NCBI RefSeq assembly: GCF_022374895.2
Contig: NZ_CP092423.2
Location: forward strand, 5,518,001 to 5,582,000
Direction: 5' to 3'
Source of the DNA: Mycobacterium lentiflavum
Lineage (GTDB): Bacteria > Actinomycetota > Actinomycetes > Mycobacteriales > Mycobacteriaceae
Length of the DNA: 64,000 nt
This document shows, piece after piece, positions 16,519 to 24,867 of this stretch. The position numbers and the translations under genes were made by a program. The notes under the pieces are model-generated. The model saw only the letters and a list, made by a program, of their open reading frames with translations. It ran no database searches and was not told the DNA's origin. Position 1 is the stretch's first letter, and every line of letters begins with the position of its first letter.

Positions 16519-17121
16519 TCATGCTGTTTGCGCCAAACCTCTTGGGGCATAGTAGGATCCGCGTCCGCGTTTGTCGGCCAGCAGCCCCCGTAGTTGGCGG
16601 TGCCCCCGATGCAGGCGCGACCGCACGGTTCCGACCGGCGCGTCCATCAGCACACTGATTTCCTTGCACCCCAGCCCTTCGACATCTGCGTAGTACACCG
16701 TGACACGGAGCACGTCGGGTAGGGCGCGCAGCGCCGCGATGACGTCTTGGTCACCGAGTCGTTGGAGAGCTTGATCTTCCGCCGAGGGCAGGGCCGAATG
16801 CGCGGAACTCGCCACCAGGTCCCGCTCCGTGATGCGGTCCGCCGAAACCAACGCCGGGCGGCGGCGCATTTTGCGGCAATTGCTGATGTGTGTGTTGACC
16901 AGAATTCGGTACAACCACGCTGAGATGGTGCTGTCGGCCCGCAAGGAACTGAAGGCGGCGAAGGCGCTCGCCATTGTGTCCTGGACAAGATCCTCGGCGT
17001 CGGCGCGGTGACGGGTCATCCGCATTGCATGCCGGTGCAGGTCGCCAAGCACCGGGGCGACTTGGCGTTCGAACTCGGCCGTGGGCCGCGCGTCGGCGGT
17101 CAATTCGGCTGGCAGGGTCAT
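16519..17121 (-). CDS. ECF sigma factor, SigH/SigE-like
   Basis: A 200-residue ECF sigma factor. Region 2 (about 20-90) contains ADAEDLVQDTMASAF and AWLYRILVNTHISNCRK; region 4 (about 130-190) contains PDVLRVTVYYADVEG, PVGTVRSRLHRGHRQLRGLLA. These segments resemble mycobacterial SigH closely. Unlike sigH, no small zinc anti-sigma gene (RshA-like CxxC protein) follows, so how it is held inactive is unclear. It converges with the NarL regulator, 37 bp apart, and is divergent from the stand-alone receiver. ATG 17121 starts the conserved region; an upstream ATG would add nine residues. Confidence 0.88.
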   Translation of the reverse strand: MTLPAELTADARPTAEFERQVAPVLGDLHRHAMRMTRHRADAEDLVQDTMASAFAAFSSLRADSTISAWLYRILVNTHISNCRKMRRRPALVSADRITERDLVASSAHSALPSAEDQALQRLGDQDVIAALRALPDVLRVTVYYADVEGLGCKEISVLMDAPVGTVRSRLHRGHRQLRGLLADKRGRGSYYAPRGLAQTA

Positions 17122-17400
17122 GGCGCACCTCTCGTGTCGGTGGGTCAACGGCGCCTTTCGGCTTCACGCTTCACGATTGCGCCTGCGCCGACTCACGTCT
17201 GCACCGCTGGCGGCCGTCGGCACTGCCCGTCAACCACAGTCACCGTCTGCCCGGTAGCCGGTATTAGTCCATGCCCCGCCCGCACGGCCAGCCTCTGCGC
17301 GGGACGCTTCTACTGACGCGCGCCCGAATTCATGCCGACTCACCGCACGTTTCCAGCTAGCCTCCATGCAACGGGCTTGCGGCTACCGCAGACTGAATTC

Positions 17401-17781
17401 GTGACAGCGAGTGATCGAACGCGGTGCGTCATCGTCGACGACAATCGCGATTTCCTCGATGCGGCGAAACGGTTGCTCAAGCATGAGGGAATCAACGTCG
17501 TTGCGGTGGCAACGTCGTTCGCGGAGGGCTTGCAGCGCGTCGAAGAGCTGCGGCCCGACGTGACGCTCGTCGATGTCAATCTCGGGGATGAGAGTGGCTT
17601 CGAACTCGTCGATCAGCTGCACCGAAATGGGCTCGGCGCATCGGTACGGACCATCTTGATTTCCACGCATGCCGAAGAGGACTTCGCCGAGTTGATTTCC
17701 GACAGCCCAGCTTTGGCTTTCATCCCCAAAGCTGCGTTGTCAGGTGCAGCGATCCGCGGCGCCCTTGGGACTATCGTTTAG
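17401..17781 (+). CDS. stand-alone response regulator receiver domain
   Basis: A 126-residue receiver without output domain. The pocket Asp13/Asp14, phosphoacceptor Asp58 (TLVDVNLGD), switch threonine/serine in ILISTH and the lysine of FIPKAAL are all present. It begins with a GTG at 17401; upstream in-frame starts add residues without family support. Such single-domain regulators act as phosphate shuttles or bind a partner such as a histidine kinase or anti-sigma component. It is divergent from the SigH-like sigma gene, which suggests, but does not prove, a functional link. Confidence 0.82.
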   Translation: MTASDRTRCVIVDDNRDFLDAAKRLLKHEGINVVAVATSFAEGLQRVEELRPDVTLVDVNLGDESGFELVDQLHRNGLGASVRTILISTHAEEDFAELISDSPALAFIPKAALSGAAIRGALGTIV

Positions 17782-18168
17782 CTGCCCGCTGGCTCCACAT
17801 CCGGATTGGCGTCGCCGTAACGACAACCGTGCTCACAGCGGCTCGACGCGATCCGGTTCGCCGGCGCATCGGCCCCTGATCACCGAATTGACTTGCCGTT
17901 GAGCAACTCCGGACTCGAAGGGTTGCCCGTAAATCAGGACGCCGAAATTGCGGCTAGCCGGAATGCGGAGGGGCAGCTAGCCCTGACGACACCTCCGGGG
18001 TGATCCCGCATCCTGCTATCAGGCCCGTGGTCGAGTGCAACCTAATCGCACACCACAGTCAACCAATGTCCGGGCCGAATAGCTCACTGGGAGAATAGGA
18101 ATGGGTTTCGTGATCAGACGGATTGAAGCGCCGGCCGTTGCGACGGCCCGCTGATTCGGGGCGAAGCC
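17782..18168. other. intergenic region upstream of PPE gene
   Basis: 387 bp between the receiver gene and the PPE gene. It contains a possible 17-codon ORF at 18103-18156 described separately. No terminator hairpin, RNA gene or clear promoter boxes were recognised. Confidence 0.4.
18103..18156 (+). CDS. possible 17-aa upstream ORF before PPE gene
   Basis: An ATG preceded by the purine-rich sequence GGGAGAATAGGA opens a 17-codon frame (MGFVIRRIEAPAVATAR) that stops 12 bp before the PPE ATG. The ribosome-binding sequence is better than that of the PPE gene itself. It could be a translated leader peptide that affects PPE translation. Conservation in relatives would be needed to take it as real. 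Confidence 0.25.
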
Positions 18169-19272
18169 ATGGACTATGGGGCCTTACCGCCAGAAATCAA
18201 CAGCGGGCGAATGTATTCCGGCCCTGGGCCGGGCTCGCTAGTGGCCGCCGCGGCGGCATGGAGGGAGCTGGCGGCCGACCTCTACTCGGCGGCGCAGTCG
18301 TACTCCGCGGTGGTCTCCGGACTGACGACCCAAGGCTGGCGTGGCCCGTCGGCGCTGTCGATGGCTGCCGCGGCAACAACTTACGTCACCTGGCTGAGCG
18401 GCGCGGCAGGCCAGACCCAGCAAGCCGCCAACCAGGCGCAGGGCGCGGTGTCGGCATTCGAAACCGCGTTCGCCGCCATGGTGCCGCCGCCGACCATCGC
18501 GGCCAACCGGGCGCAGCTGGCAGCACTGGTTGCCACGAATTTTTTGGGCATCAACGCCGCGGCCATCATGGCGACCGAGGCTCAGTATGCCGAGATGTGG
18601 GCTCAGGACGCGGCGGCCATGTACGGCTATGCCGCGGCATCGGCCGACGCGGCTACCCTGACGCCGTTCACCGCGCCGCCACACAACACCGACCCGGCCG
18701 GTTTAGGGGCCCAACGCGCCGCGGTCGCCGATGCCACCGGAAATTCCACCGGGCCGTCGGCCAACACGATCGTCCAGCAGATCGTCGACGACATAAACAG
18801 TGCATTGGCGCCTGACCACGTCAACTCCGGGATCAGTGCGTTCTCGACGATCCCGTCTATCGTCCTGTCGGCGGCCTCCTTGGCGAATTCCGGCGCCGAC
18901 TCGACGGCGACGGCATTGACCGACGTCAGCGCCGGACTCGGCAAGGTAGCGACCACGCTTGCCTCGGCCGGCTCGGCCCAGGTCGAAGGTGCCGTGTCCG
19001 CCGGGGTAGGACGGGCGGCCACCATTGGTGCCTTGTCGGCGCCGCCGGCCTGGGGGTCGCTCGTCTCAGCAAATGGCGCTGCGCCCAATGCATTACCGGT
19101 CAATCTCGTCGGCCAAACCTCCCTCGGGGAGTCGCCACCGCTCGGCGTCGCCACCGCTCCCGCGAACCTCGCGCCCGGCGCGGCCTCGCGCGGCGGGGCG
19201 GCGACGGAGGGCACAACACTGCGACTGCTGATGCGGCCGAACGTGCTGCCCCGCCAGAGGTACATCGGATAA
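18169..19272 (+). CDS. PPE family protein
   Basis: A 367-residue PPE protein with YGALPPEINSGRMYSGPG at the N-terminus, a helical PPE domain to about residue 165 including EMWAQDAAAMYGYAAAS, an Ala/Ser-rich middle, and a variant of the SVP element (GALSAPPAWG) near residue 290. The tail (LRLLMRPNVLPRQRYIG) resembles the PPE-SVP C-terminus. No PE gene is adjacent. It is an isolated PPE inside the accessory island and converges on a small membrane protein gene. Confidence 0.9.
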   Translation: MDYGALPPEINSGRMYSGPGPGSLVAAAAAWRELAADLYSAAQSYSAVVSGLTTQGWRGPSALSMAAAATTYVTWLSGAAGQTQQAANQAQGAVSAFETAFAAMVPPPTIAANRAQLAALVATNFLGINAAAIMATEAQYAEMWAQDAAAMYGYAAASADAATLTPFTAPPHNTDPAGLGAQRAAVADATGNSTGPSANTIVQQIVDDINSALAPDHVNSGISAFSTIPSIVLSAASLANSGADSTATALTDVSAGLGKVATTLASAGSAQVEGAVSAGVGRAATIGALSAPPAWGSLVSANGAAPNALPVNLVGQTSLGESPPLGVATAPANLAPGAASRGGAATEGTTLRLLMRPNVLPRQRYIG

Positions 19273-19327
19273 GACGCTTGATGCGGGCCGCGATGGATTG
19301 GCGTGCCCGTTAAATTCCAGACGTGAG

Positions 19328-19918
19328 TCAGTTGAGCGGAAACCGCTCTGCTCTCAACGTTTCTCGCAGCGCGCGTCGGTACCGCGACAACACGGGCACA
19401 TACAACGCCAACTCTTGGCGTACCGCCTGCACCACGTCGCGCCGATTGACGGTCACCTCTTCGTAGATCTGCAGCGCGGCCCGATGTTGTTCCGGCAGTG
19501 TGTCCAGCCACTTCTGCAGCTGTGCAGTCGCGGCACCGTCGCCCTCGACCTGCCTTACCCATTCGCCAAGTTGAACGGACTGCTGGTAGGCATACGCGAT
19601 CGCAATGTCGGCCGTCTGAAAATTACCGGTCACCGCGAGCTCGCTGATCACCCGGTCGATCGCATCGGCCTTGTCCACGAGCACTTCTCGGCGAGTCTCC
19701 GGTGGAAGCGCCTTGACTATTTCCAAGTCTCGGCCGATCCTCAGGGCGTCCACGTAGAGCGTCTTCATCTCCTCGTAGTGGAATCGCTGGTGTTGTGACC
19801 TGCGGTCGAGCGCGCCCGTGCTGAACGCGATAACGCCCGCGCACAACACGAATGCGCCGCCCAGCAGCGTGCCCTGCCCGGGAGTGAGGTTGTGCCAGAA
19901 ATCAATCCACGCGCTCAT
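19328..19918 (-). CDS. hypothetical N-terminally anchored membrane protein
   Basis: A 196-residue protein. One membrane helix at about 13-36 (GTLLGGAFVLCAGVIAFSTGALD) is followed by a long helical, charged, probably cytoplasmic domain with coiled-coil character (YEEMKTLYVDALRIG, TVNRRDVVQAVRQELALYVP). I do not recognise the family. Its ATG lies 31 bp downstream of the YWTD propeller stop on the same strand, so it may be the last gene of the aromatic-catabolism operon, though nothing in it suggests a catalytic role. Confidence 0.65.
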   Translation of the reverse strand: MSAWIDFWHNLTPGQGTLLGGAFVLCAGVIAFSTGALDRRSQHQRFHYEEMKTLYVDALRIGRDLEIVKALPPETRREVLVDKADAIDRVISELAVTGNFQTADIAIAYAYQQSVQLGEWVRQVEGDGAATAQLQKWLDTLPEQHRAALQIYEEVTVNRRDVVQAVRQELALYVPVLSRYRRALRETLRAERFPLN

Positions 19919-19949
19919 GTGGCCGCCTCCACCCCCAACCGCGCAGAGC

Positions 19950-20846
19950 TCACAGGTCCGCCAACGCGAGGCCGGTGAGGCCAAAGCCAAGGTGTGACAG
20001 CTCGGTGTCGACGCCGGTGTCGAGGTTGACGTACCGGATCCCGCCCCCCAGGTCGCCGACGTACAATTCCGAGTCGGAAATAGCGGCGACACCGATCGCC
20101 TCGTGATATCCCCGCGACACGATCTCGGGCGTACCGAGGGCCGGCTGCACCGTTGCCCGGTTGAGCGTGTTGCCGTCCGGCTCGGCGCCCCGATCGGTCC
20201 ACACGAGCGTTTGCCCACCGAACAGATGTAGGTCGATTGGCTCCGGCAGGTCCTTCCACAGCAGTTCGACGTCGCGGCGGTGCCGTGGGCTGACGCCCAC
20301 GGGCAGGTCGAGTGGAGTTCGAAAGATCCTGCCCTCACCCGCCTTTGGCGCGCCCTTCTGCGTCCAGTACACCAGGCGGCGCTCCAAGTCCACGGCGATC
20401 CCGACACAGTGGTTGGCAATCGTTTGCGCGTCGGCGTCACCGACCCCGGTGACGACCAGCGGCCGCAGGTCGCTGCCGTCGAGGTTACAGCGCAGCACCT
20501 GCATGCCTTCGCGGTCGCACCAATACAGCACACCCGCGTCGAAATCGGCGGCCAGCTGTTTGCCGGTGGTAAACGCCCCGCGCGGCACGATGGTGACACG
20601 GTTGGTGCCGTCGAGATCCGCGCGTTCCAGTGATCCGTTGCGGGCGTATGCCGTTTCCGAACGCGGGCCACCCCCGGGGTCGGGGGCGCCCATGTTCGTC
20701 CAGTAGACGTGGCCGCGTGACTGGTCGACGACGATGCCGTCCGGCCTCTCGTCGAGTTGGGCGATCAGGGTCCGCACCCGGGTGCCGTCCAGCGACACCG
20801 CCTGCATCTCCTGCTTGCCATCATTGAGCACCAGTAACTCGATCAT
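19950..20846 (-). CDS. YWTD/SMP-30-like beta-propeller protein
   Basis: A 298-residue protein with at least four blade repeats carrying YWTD-type motifs (HVYWTNMG, VLYWCDREG, LVYWTQKG, TLVWTDRG), each followed by an LDG-type strand (SLDGT, DLDGTN, NLDGSD). This predicts a six-bladed beta-propeller; there is no signal peptide, so it is cytoplasmic. Its start overlaps the stop region of the flavin hydroxylase gene by 4 bp, placing it firmly in that catabolic operon. A lactonase or hydrolase acting on a pathway intermediate is possible, as is a non-enzymatic binding role; neither can be read from sequence. Confidence 0.8.
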   Translation of the reverse strand: MIELLVLNDGKQEMQAVSLDGTRVRTLIAQLDERPDGIVVDQSRGHVYWTNMGAPDPGGGPRSETAYARNGSLERADLDGTNRVTIVPRGAFTTGKQLAADFDAGVLYWCDREGMQVLRCNLDGSDLRPLVVTGVGDADAQTIANHCVGIAVDLERRLVYWTQKGAPKAGEGRIFRTPLDLPVGVSPRHRRDVELLWKDLPEPIDLHLFGGQTLVWTDRGAEPDGNTLNRATVQPALGTPEIVSRGYHEAIGVAAISDSELYVGDLGGGIRYVNLDTGVDTELSHLGFGLTGLALADL

Positions 20847-22432
20847 CGGCGTTCGCTTTCGATGTCGGCGCCTTGACCCACGGAGAACGCCGGCACGGCG
20901 TCGCAGAGCGCCTGAATACTCTTGCCCGCCTGCATGACTGCGCCGTCGGGTCGAACGATTGCCGCGGTCGCCCGGCCCTGCTTCAGCCAGCGCCCGAGCT
21001 GGCTGTCCGGTGTCACGACGACAACGGCGGCGCCCCGGTTGCTGAGGTCCTGTTGTTGCGTCGGGCTCAGGGCTGTGGAGGTGACCACCGCGAATCGGTT
21101 CCCGACGATCTGGTCCAGGTGCAGGCCGTCGCGCAGAATCGGGTTGGGGCACAGCGATCCGGCCAGCTGACCCGGGAAGCGTGACTTGACTACCAGCTCC
21201 GACCGGTGCAGGCCCGGGGCCACACCGTCGGCAGCGCTGGTGCGGATGCCCGGCAGGCGGAAGCTTGCCAGCCGCGGGAATAGCACCTGACGCGCCAGGT
21301 CGCCCAGCCGGCCGCCGCCGGTCATGGCCGCTCCCACCGACGCCGCCATCAAAATCATCGCGGCCGCATGGGATTTGCGCTCCTGCTCGTAGGTGTCTAA
21401 CACACTGTCGGGCAGGCTCCCACCCAGCACACCAGCCACCTTCCAGGTCAGGTTCAGCGCGTCCCGAAGACCCGCCGCCATGCCCTGGCCGACGAAGGGC
21501 GGCGTGAGATGCGCCGCGTCGCCGAGGACGAACACGTTACGGTCGCGCCATCTGCTGGCCACCTTCGCACGGAAGGTGTAGGCGGTGACCCGAACCAAGC
21601 GCAGCTCGCCGGCCGGTGTCTCACCCAGCCACGGCGCGATCAACGGCTCGATGTGCTCGATGGTCTGGTAGTCCGCGGCCGTCTCGCCATCGAGCAACTG
21701 GAACTCCCAGCGGTAGCGGGTCTGCCCGACTCGCATGTAGGTGCCCGCGCGCTGGGTGCTGCACAGTTGGTGGCACCCCTCCCACTGGTTGAATTCGGCG
21801 TCGGTGTCGACGTCGATGACCACCCAGTTCTGTTGGAACGGCAGCCCGTACATTTGCGACCCGATCGACGCGCGCACCATACTGTTAGCGCCGTCGCAGC
21901 CGAAGACATAGGCCGCCTCGACGGACTGCTCCCCACCGCGCACGCGGTCCAGGAAGCTGACCCGCACCCGGCCGGGCTTGTTCTGGGTCACGCTGGTGAC
22001 CTCAACATCGCCCCGCAACACCACGTTTTGGTAGCGCTTGAGGTTGGTACGCATCATCGCTTCCAACTCGGGCTGGTCGAACATGTTCATTTGCGGGTAG
22101 CCGTTGGCGCTCGGCTCGGTGTTGCGCTTAATCTCGGCTAAAACCCGAAAGTCGTTGTCTAGCAACCGAAGCCCCAACGCGGACCGCCGGTGTGCGCCGA
22201 ACTCGTCGGCGACGCCGAGCCGGGCGAGAATGCGGTAGATCTCGTCGTCAGCGTGCACTGCGCGCGGCAGGGGATAGACGGATTCATGCCGGTCGAGTAC
22301 CAGGCACGAGATTCCGAACTGGCCGAGGACGGTGGCCGCGGTGACACCGGTCGGGCCGGCCCCGATGATGACCACGGGGACGAAGTCCGGCAGGGTGACC
22401 GGGGCGGATTGTGTGTTCCTGCTTGCGTTCAT
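20843..22432 (-). CDS. FAD-dependent aromatic hydroxylase (MhpA-like)
   Basis: A 529-residue flavoprotein monooxygenase. The Rossmann dinucleotide motif is IIGAGPTG (22-29), a DG-type motif occurs in VFGCDGANSMVR, and the second FAD motif is VFVLGDAAHLTPPFVGQGM near residue 315; a thioredoxin-like C-terminal domain follows. This is the architecture of MhpA, which hydroxylates 3-(3-hydroxyphenyl)propionate, and of related phenol-type hydroxylases using NAD(P)H and O2. It overlaps the FAH-family gene upstream and the propeller gene downstream by 4 bp each. The likely job is preparing a ring for extradiol cleavage. Confidence 0.85.
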   Translation of the reverse strand: MNASRNTQSAPVTLPDFVPVVIIGAGPTGVTAATVLGQFGISCLVLDRHESVYPLPRAVHADDEIYRILARLGVADEFGAHRRSALGLRLLDNDFRVLAEIKRNTEPSANGYPQMNMFDQPELEAMMRTNLKRYQNVVLRGDVEVTSVTQNKPGRVRVSFLDRVRGGEQSVEAAYVFGCDGANSMVRASIGSQMYGLPFQQNWVVIDVDTDAEFNQWEGCHQLCSTQRAGTYMRVGQTRYRWEFQLLDGETAADYQTIEHIEPLIAPWLGETPAGELRLVRVTAYTFRAKVASRWRDRNVFVLGDAAHLTPPFVGQGMAAGLRDALNLTWKVAGVLGGSLPDSVLDTYEQERKSHAAAMILMAASVGAAMTGGGRLGDLARQVLFPRLASFRLPGIRTSAADGVAPGLHRSELVVKSRFPGQLAGSLCPNPILRDGLHLDQIVGNRFAVVTSTALSPTQQQDLSNRGAAVVVVTPDSQLGRWLKQGRATAAIVRPDGAVMQAGKSIQALCDAVPAFSVGQGADIESERR

Positions 22433-23346
22433 CGGAAGACCACCTTGTTGCGTTGCGTACCTAGGTTGATGGCGTCGTCATCGGTGGCCACCGTGGCCTC
22501 CACGACGTCGCCGTGATGCAGATAGTTGGGGTTAGCTGCCTGGGCGGCAAGGAATGTCATCAAGTCCATCTGGTGTGGGTTCTCGACTCCGCGCGCGGTC
22601 AGCGCGGTTCCGACCGGGGTGCCGGTGAGCACGATGTCTCCGGCCTCCAACTTCTGGAACTTCGCCAGCGCCTGCAGCGCCTCGACGGGTGGGTACAACA
22701 TGTCGCCGTCGACCATCATGTTCTGCCGCAGTTCGCCGTTTACCCGCAGCTGCAGCCGCAACTCGCCGAAGCGCTTGAGTTCGTCGGCGTCGACGAGTAC
22801 CAGCGCCGGGCCGACCGGGGTGAAGGTCGGATACGACTTCGACTCGTAGAACTGGGCTTTGGTGAGCTGCACGTCGCGGGCGGATACGTCGTTGGTCACC
22901 AGCAGGCCGTGGACGAACTCGGCCAGGTTGGCCTCGGTCACCTCGGTGCCCACCGGAAGCTCGCGACCGATCAGCAGACCGAGCTCCAGCTCGTAGTCCA
23001 GCAGCTGAACGTGGGGCGGCTTGACGATCTCATCGAACGGGCCGGTGACGGAGCCGGAAGCCTTGCGAAAGAAGGTCAACGGCGTTTTGGCGGGGTCACG
23101 GCCCACGTCGCGCACGTGGGAGGCGTAGTTGGTCGCCTGCGCCACCACCCGGCATGGCGTGGTGACCGGCGCGATCAACTCGAGGCTTGCCACCGGCACG
23201 GTGTCGCTGGAGTGCGCGGCTTCGTCGATGGCCGGGCGGTTGGCCAGCAGCTCGGCGGTGCTGGCCGCGCCGGTGACGATGCGGGCGGCGCCGTTGGGAG
23301 TCTGCACCCACCACGCGTCGGCGGTGCGCAGGATCGAGACGGTCAT
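22429..23346 (-). CDS. fumarylacetoacetate hydrolase-family protein
   Basis: A 305-residue FAH-fold enzyme. The metal-binding acidic cluster is visible in DYELELGLLIGRE, with a further aspartate in VTNDVSARDVQ; GDIVLTGTPVG is the conserved C-terminal motif. Family members hydrolyse or decarboxylate ring-cleavage products such as 2-hydroxymuconate or acylpyruvates. The order dioxygenase, FAH hydrolase, hydroxylase on one strand with small gaps supports a meta-cleavage type route. It lies 28 bp after the VOC dioxygenase gene. Confidence 0.87.
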   Translation of the reverse strand: MTVSILRTADAWWVQTPNGAARIVTGAASTAELLANRPAIDEAAHSSDTVPVASLELIAPVTTPCRVVAQATNYASHVRDVGRDPAKTPLTFFRKASGSVTGPFDEIVKPPHVQLLDYELELGLLIGRELPVGTEVTEANLAEFVHGLLVTNDVSARDVQLTKAQFYESKSYPTFTPVGPALVLVDADELKRFGELRLQLRVNGELRQNMMVDGDMLYPPVEALQALAKFQKLEAGDIVLTGTPVGTALTARGVENPHQMDLMTFLAAQAANPNYLHHGDVVEATVATDDDAINLGTQRNKVVFR

Positions 23347-23374
23347 TGCGAATAACCTTTCTTTCGAATGATGG

Positions 23375-24520
23375 TTAGGATTTGGTCACGCTGAACAGCC
23401 CACGCAGGGCAGAGCGGTCGAACTCGTTGTCGTGGCGCAGCGCATCGAGCATCAATGCGGCCTCGCGCGCGGTTGCACGCGGTGTACCGACGCCGAGGAA
23501 GTCCTTACTCGGCGGTGGGCCCCACTGGTACAGCCCCGACGCGGTTAGCGGGGCCCAGCCGGGTTCCAGGGTGTTGTCGAACATGTCACCGTCGGCGTAG
23601 TGCTCGACCAGGAAATCACCTTCGGGGTCGCGCCAGTAATCGAAAATCTGACTGCCCTGAATGTGACGGCCGATGCCCCAGGACCGGAAATAGCCTTGCT
23701 CGCGCAGATATTCGCCACCGGCGGCCAGCGCGTCGAGGTCGCAAACCTGATAGGCCGAGTGCACGTAACGGTGCGTCGGACCCAAAGCCATCGCCAGCGT
23801 GTGGTGGTCGGCCGGGGTGGAGCCGCGGTCGCACCGAATGAAGCTCATGATCGGTCCGCGCTCGCGCTGGCCTGGGTAGTAACAAAAGTCGCTGACGATC
23901 AGACCCAGGTGGTCCAGGTACCAGTTCAGCGCCTCGATGTACTTGGGCGTCTGCAGGACGATGTGTCCCAGCCGCTGCACGCGCGCGGGGATCCGCGGCG
24001 GGCGCTGGGTGGCGTTCGCCCGGACGGTGTCGTGGCTGGCCCCGAAGTTAAAGACGTGGGGACGCTGGGACGGCAGCTCATCGAGCCGGTGAACACCGGA
24101 CACCACCCGCAACGGAATCCCGCTTGGGTCGACCAGATCAACGCCGACCCCGCCGAGGGTCTCGGGCAGCGGCCGGACGGTGGTCCCGGTTGCGTCGGCC
24201 AGCCGCAACAGGTCTGCGTCGTCGGCGGCGATGAACGCCGGGCCGACGAACCGCGAACGCTTGGCGCGTCGGATCAGGACACACGGTGCCGCCGGGTCGC
24301 TGCCACGCAGGTGCAGCTCGTCGTCGGTGCGCAGTGCCACGCTGAAACCGAACGCCAGCGCGAACGTCTGCGCTTTGTCGAGATCCGGCTTCTCGAACTC
24401 CAGCCAGATGACGTCGTGGACCTTGATCACCGGGTTGGCCGAGCGCCCGGGATGCTCACCCGGCAGCGCGCCCTGCTCGCTGTGCAGCCCATTGTGGGCG
24501 CCGATGAGTTGGTCGGTCAT
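23375..24520 (-). CDS. VOC-family extradiol ring-cleavage dioxygenase
   Basis: A 381-residue protein with two vicinal-oxygen-chelate modules, as in type I extradiol dioxygenases. The C-terminal active module retains the Fe(II) ligand set: His in RLGHIVL, His in ADHHTLAMALG and Glu in DFLVEHYADGD, with HRYVHSAY and YWRDPEGD as supporting motifs. It would cleave a catechol-like ring next to the hydroxyls using O2. It is the first gene of the catabolic operon. The N-terminal 25 residues are polar and atypical. The natural substrate is unknown. Confidence 0.85.
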   Translation of the reverse strand: MTDQLIGAHNGLHSEQGALPGEHPGRSANPVIKVHDVIWLEFEKPDLDKAQTFALAFGFSVALRTDDELHLRGSDPAAPCVLIRRAKRSRFVGPAFIAADDADLLRLADATGTTVRPLPETLGGVGVDLVDPSGIPLRVVSGVHRLDELPSQRPHVFNFGASHDTVRANATQRPPRIPARVQRLGHIVLQTPKYIEALNWYLDHLGLIVSDFCYYPGQRERGPIMSFIRCDRGSTPADHHTLAMALGPTHRYVHSAYQVCDLDALAAGGEYLREQGYFRSWGIGRHIQGSQIFDYWRDPEGDFLVEHYADGDMFDNTLEPGWAPLTASGLYQWGPPPSKDFLGVGTPRATAREAALMLDALRHDNEFDRSALRGLFSVTKS

Positions 24521-24867
24521 TGTTCGCTCCTAGACTCGAAATCGATTGGCACCGAGGCCCGAAAGGGTTCTGGTGTCCGGGCTTTCACCGGGTGCGCCAG
24601 TTCATGTACCGCACTCGCCACTAAGGATGCCGCGTCCGCGCACATGTGTCGTTGCCGCTGACGGCAATCGCTATACCCTGCTAGCGGGTATTCAGGAGCA
24701 CGGCGATCTCGAGACCGCGGGTGTGACGCAGTGGCCACAATTGGCTCATATTGGTGCGCACGTCGGCGGGATGCCGACGGGTTGCGTGCTGCAGCTGCAC
24801 CGGTCAGAAGCGAATGCCGCTGCGCCGCAGGCTTTTTAGGCTCGAGCCACGAGCGCGGGCGACGGGT
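24521..24867. other. intergenic region upstream of catabolic operon
   Basis: About 350 bp between the start of the VOC dioxygenase gene and the end of the HNH-family gene, both on the minus strand. It should contain the catabolic operon promoter. A 97-codon plus-strand frame at 24546-24839 shows no family resemblance and is not called. No regulator gene, RNA gene or repeat recognised. Confidence 0.45.

Noticed and set aside
23600..24661. Plus-strand frame of 353 codons opposite the VOC dioxygenase
   Set aside because: Antisense frame; the dioxygenase has intact metal ligands on the other strand.
24546..24839. 97-codon plus-strand frame in the gap before the catabolic operon
   Set aside because: No recognisable domain, weak ribosome-binding site, and it overlaps the expected operon promoter region.
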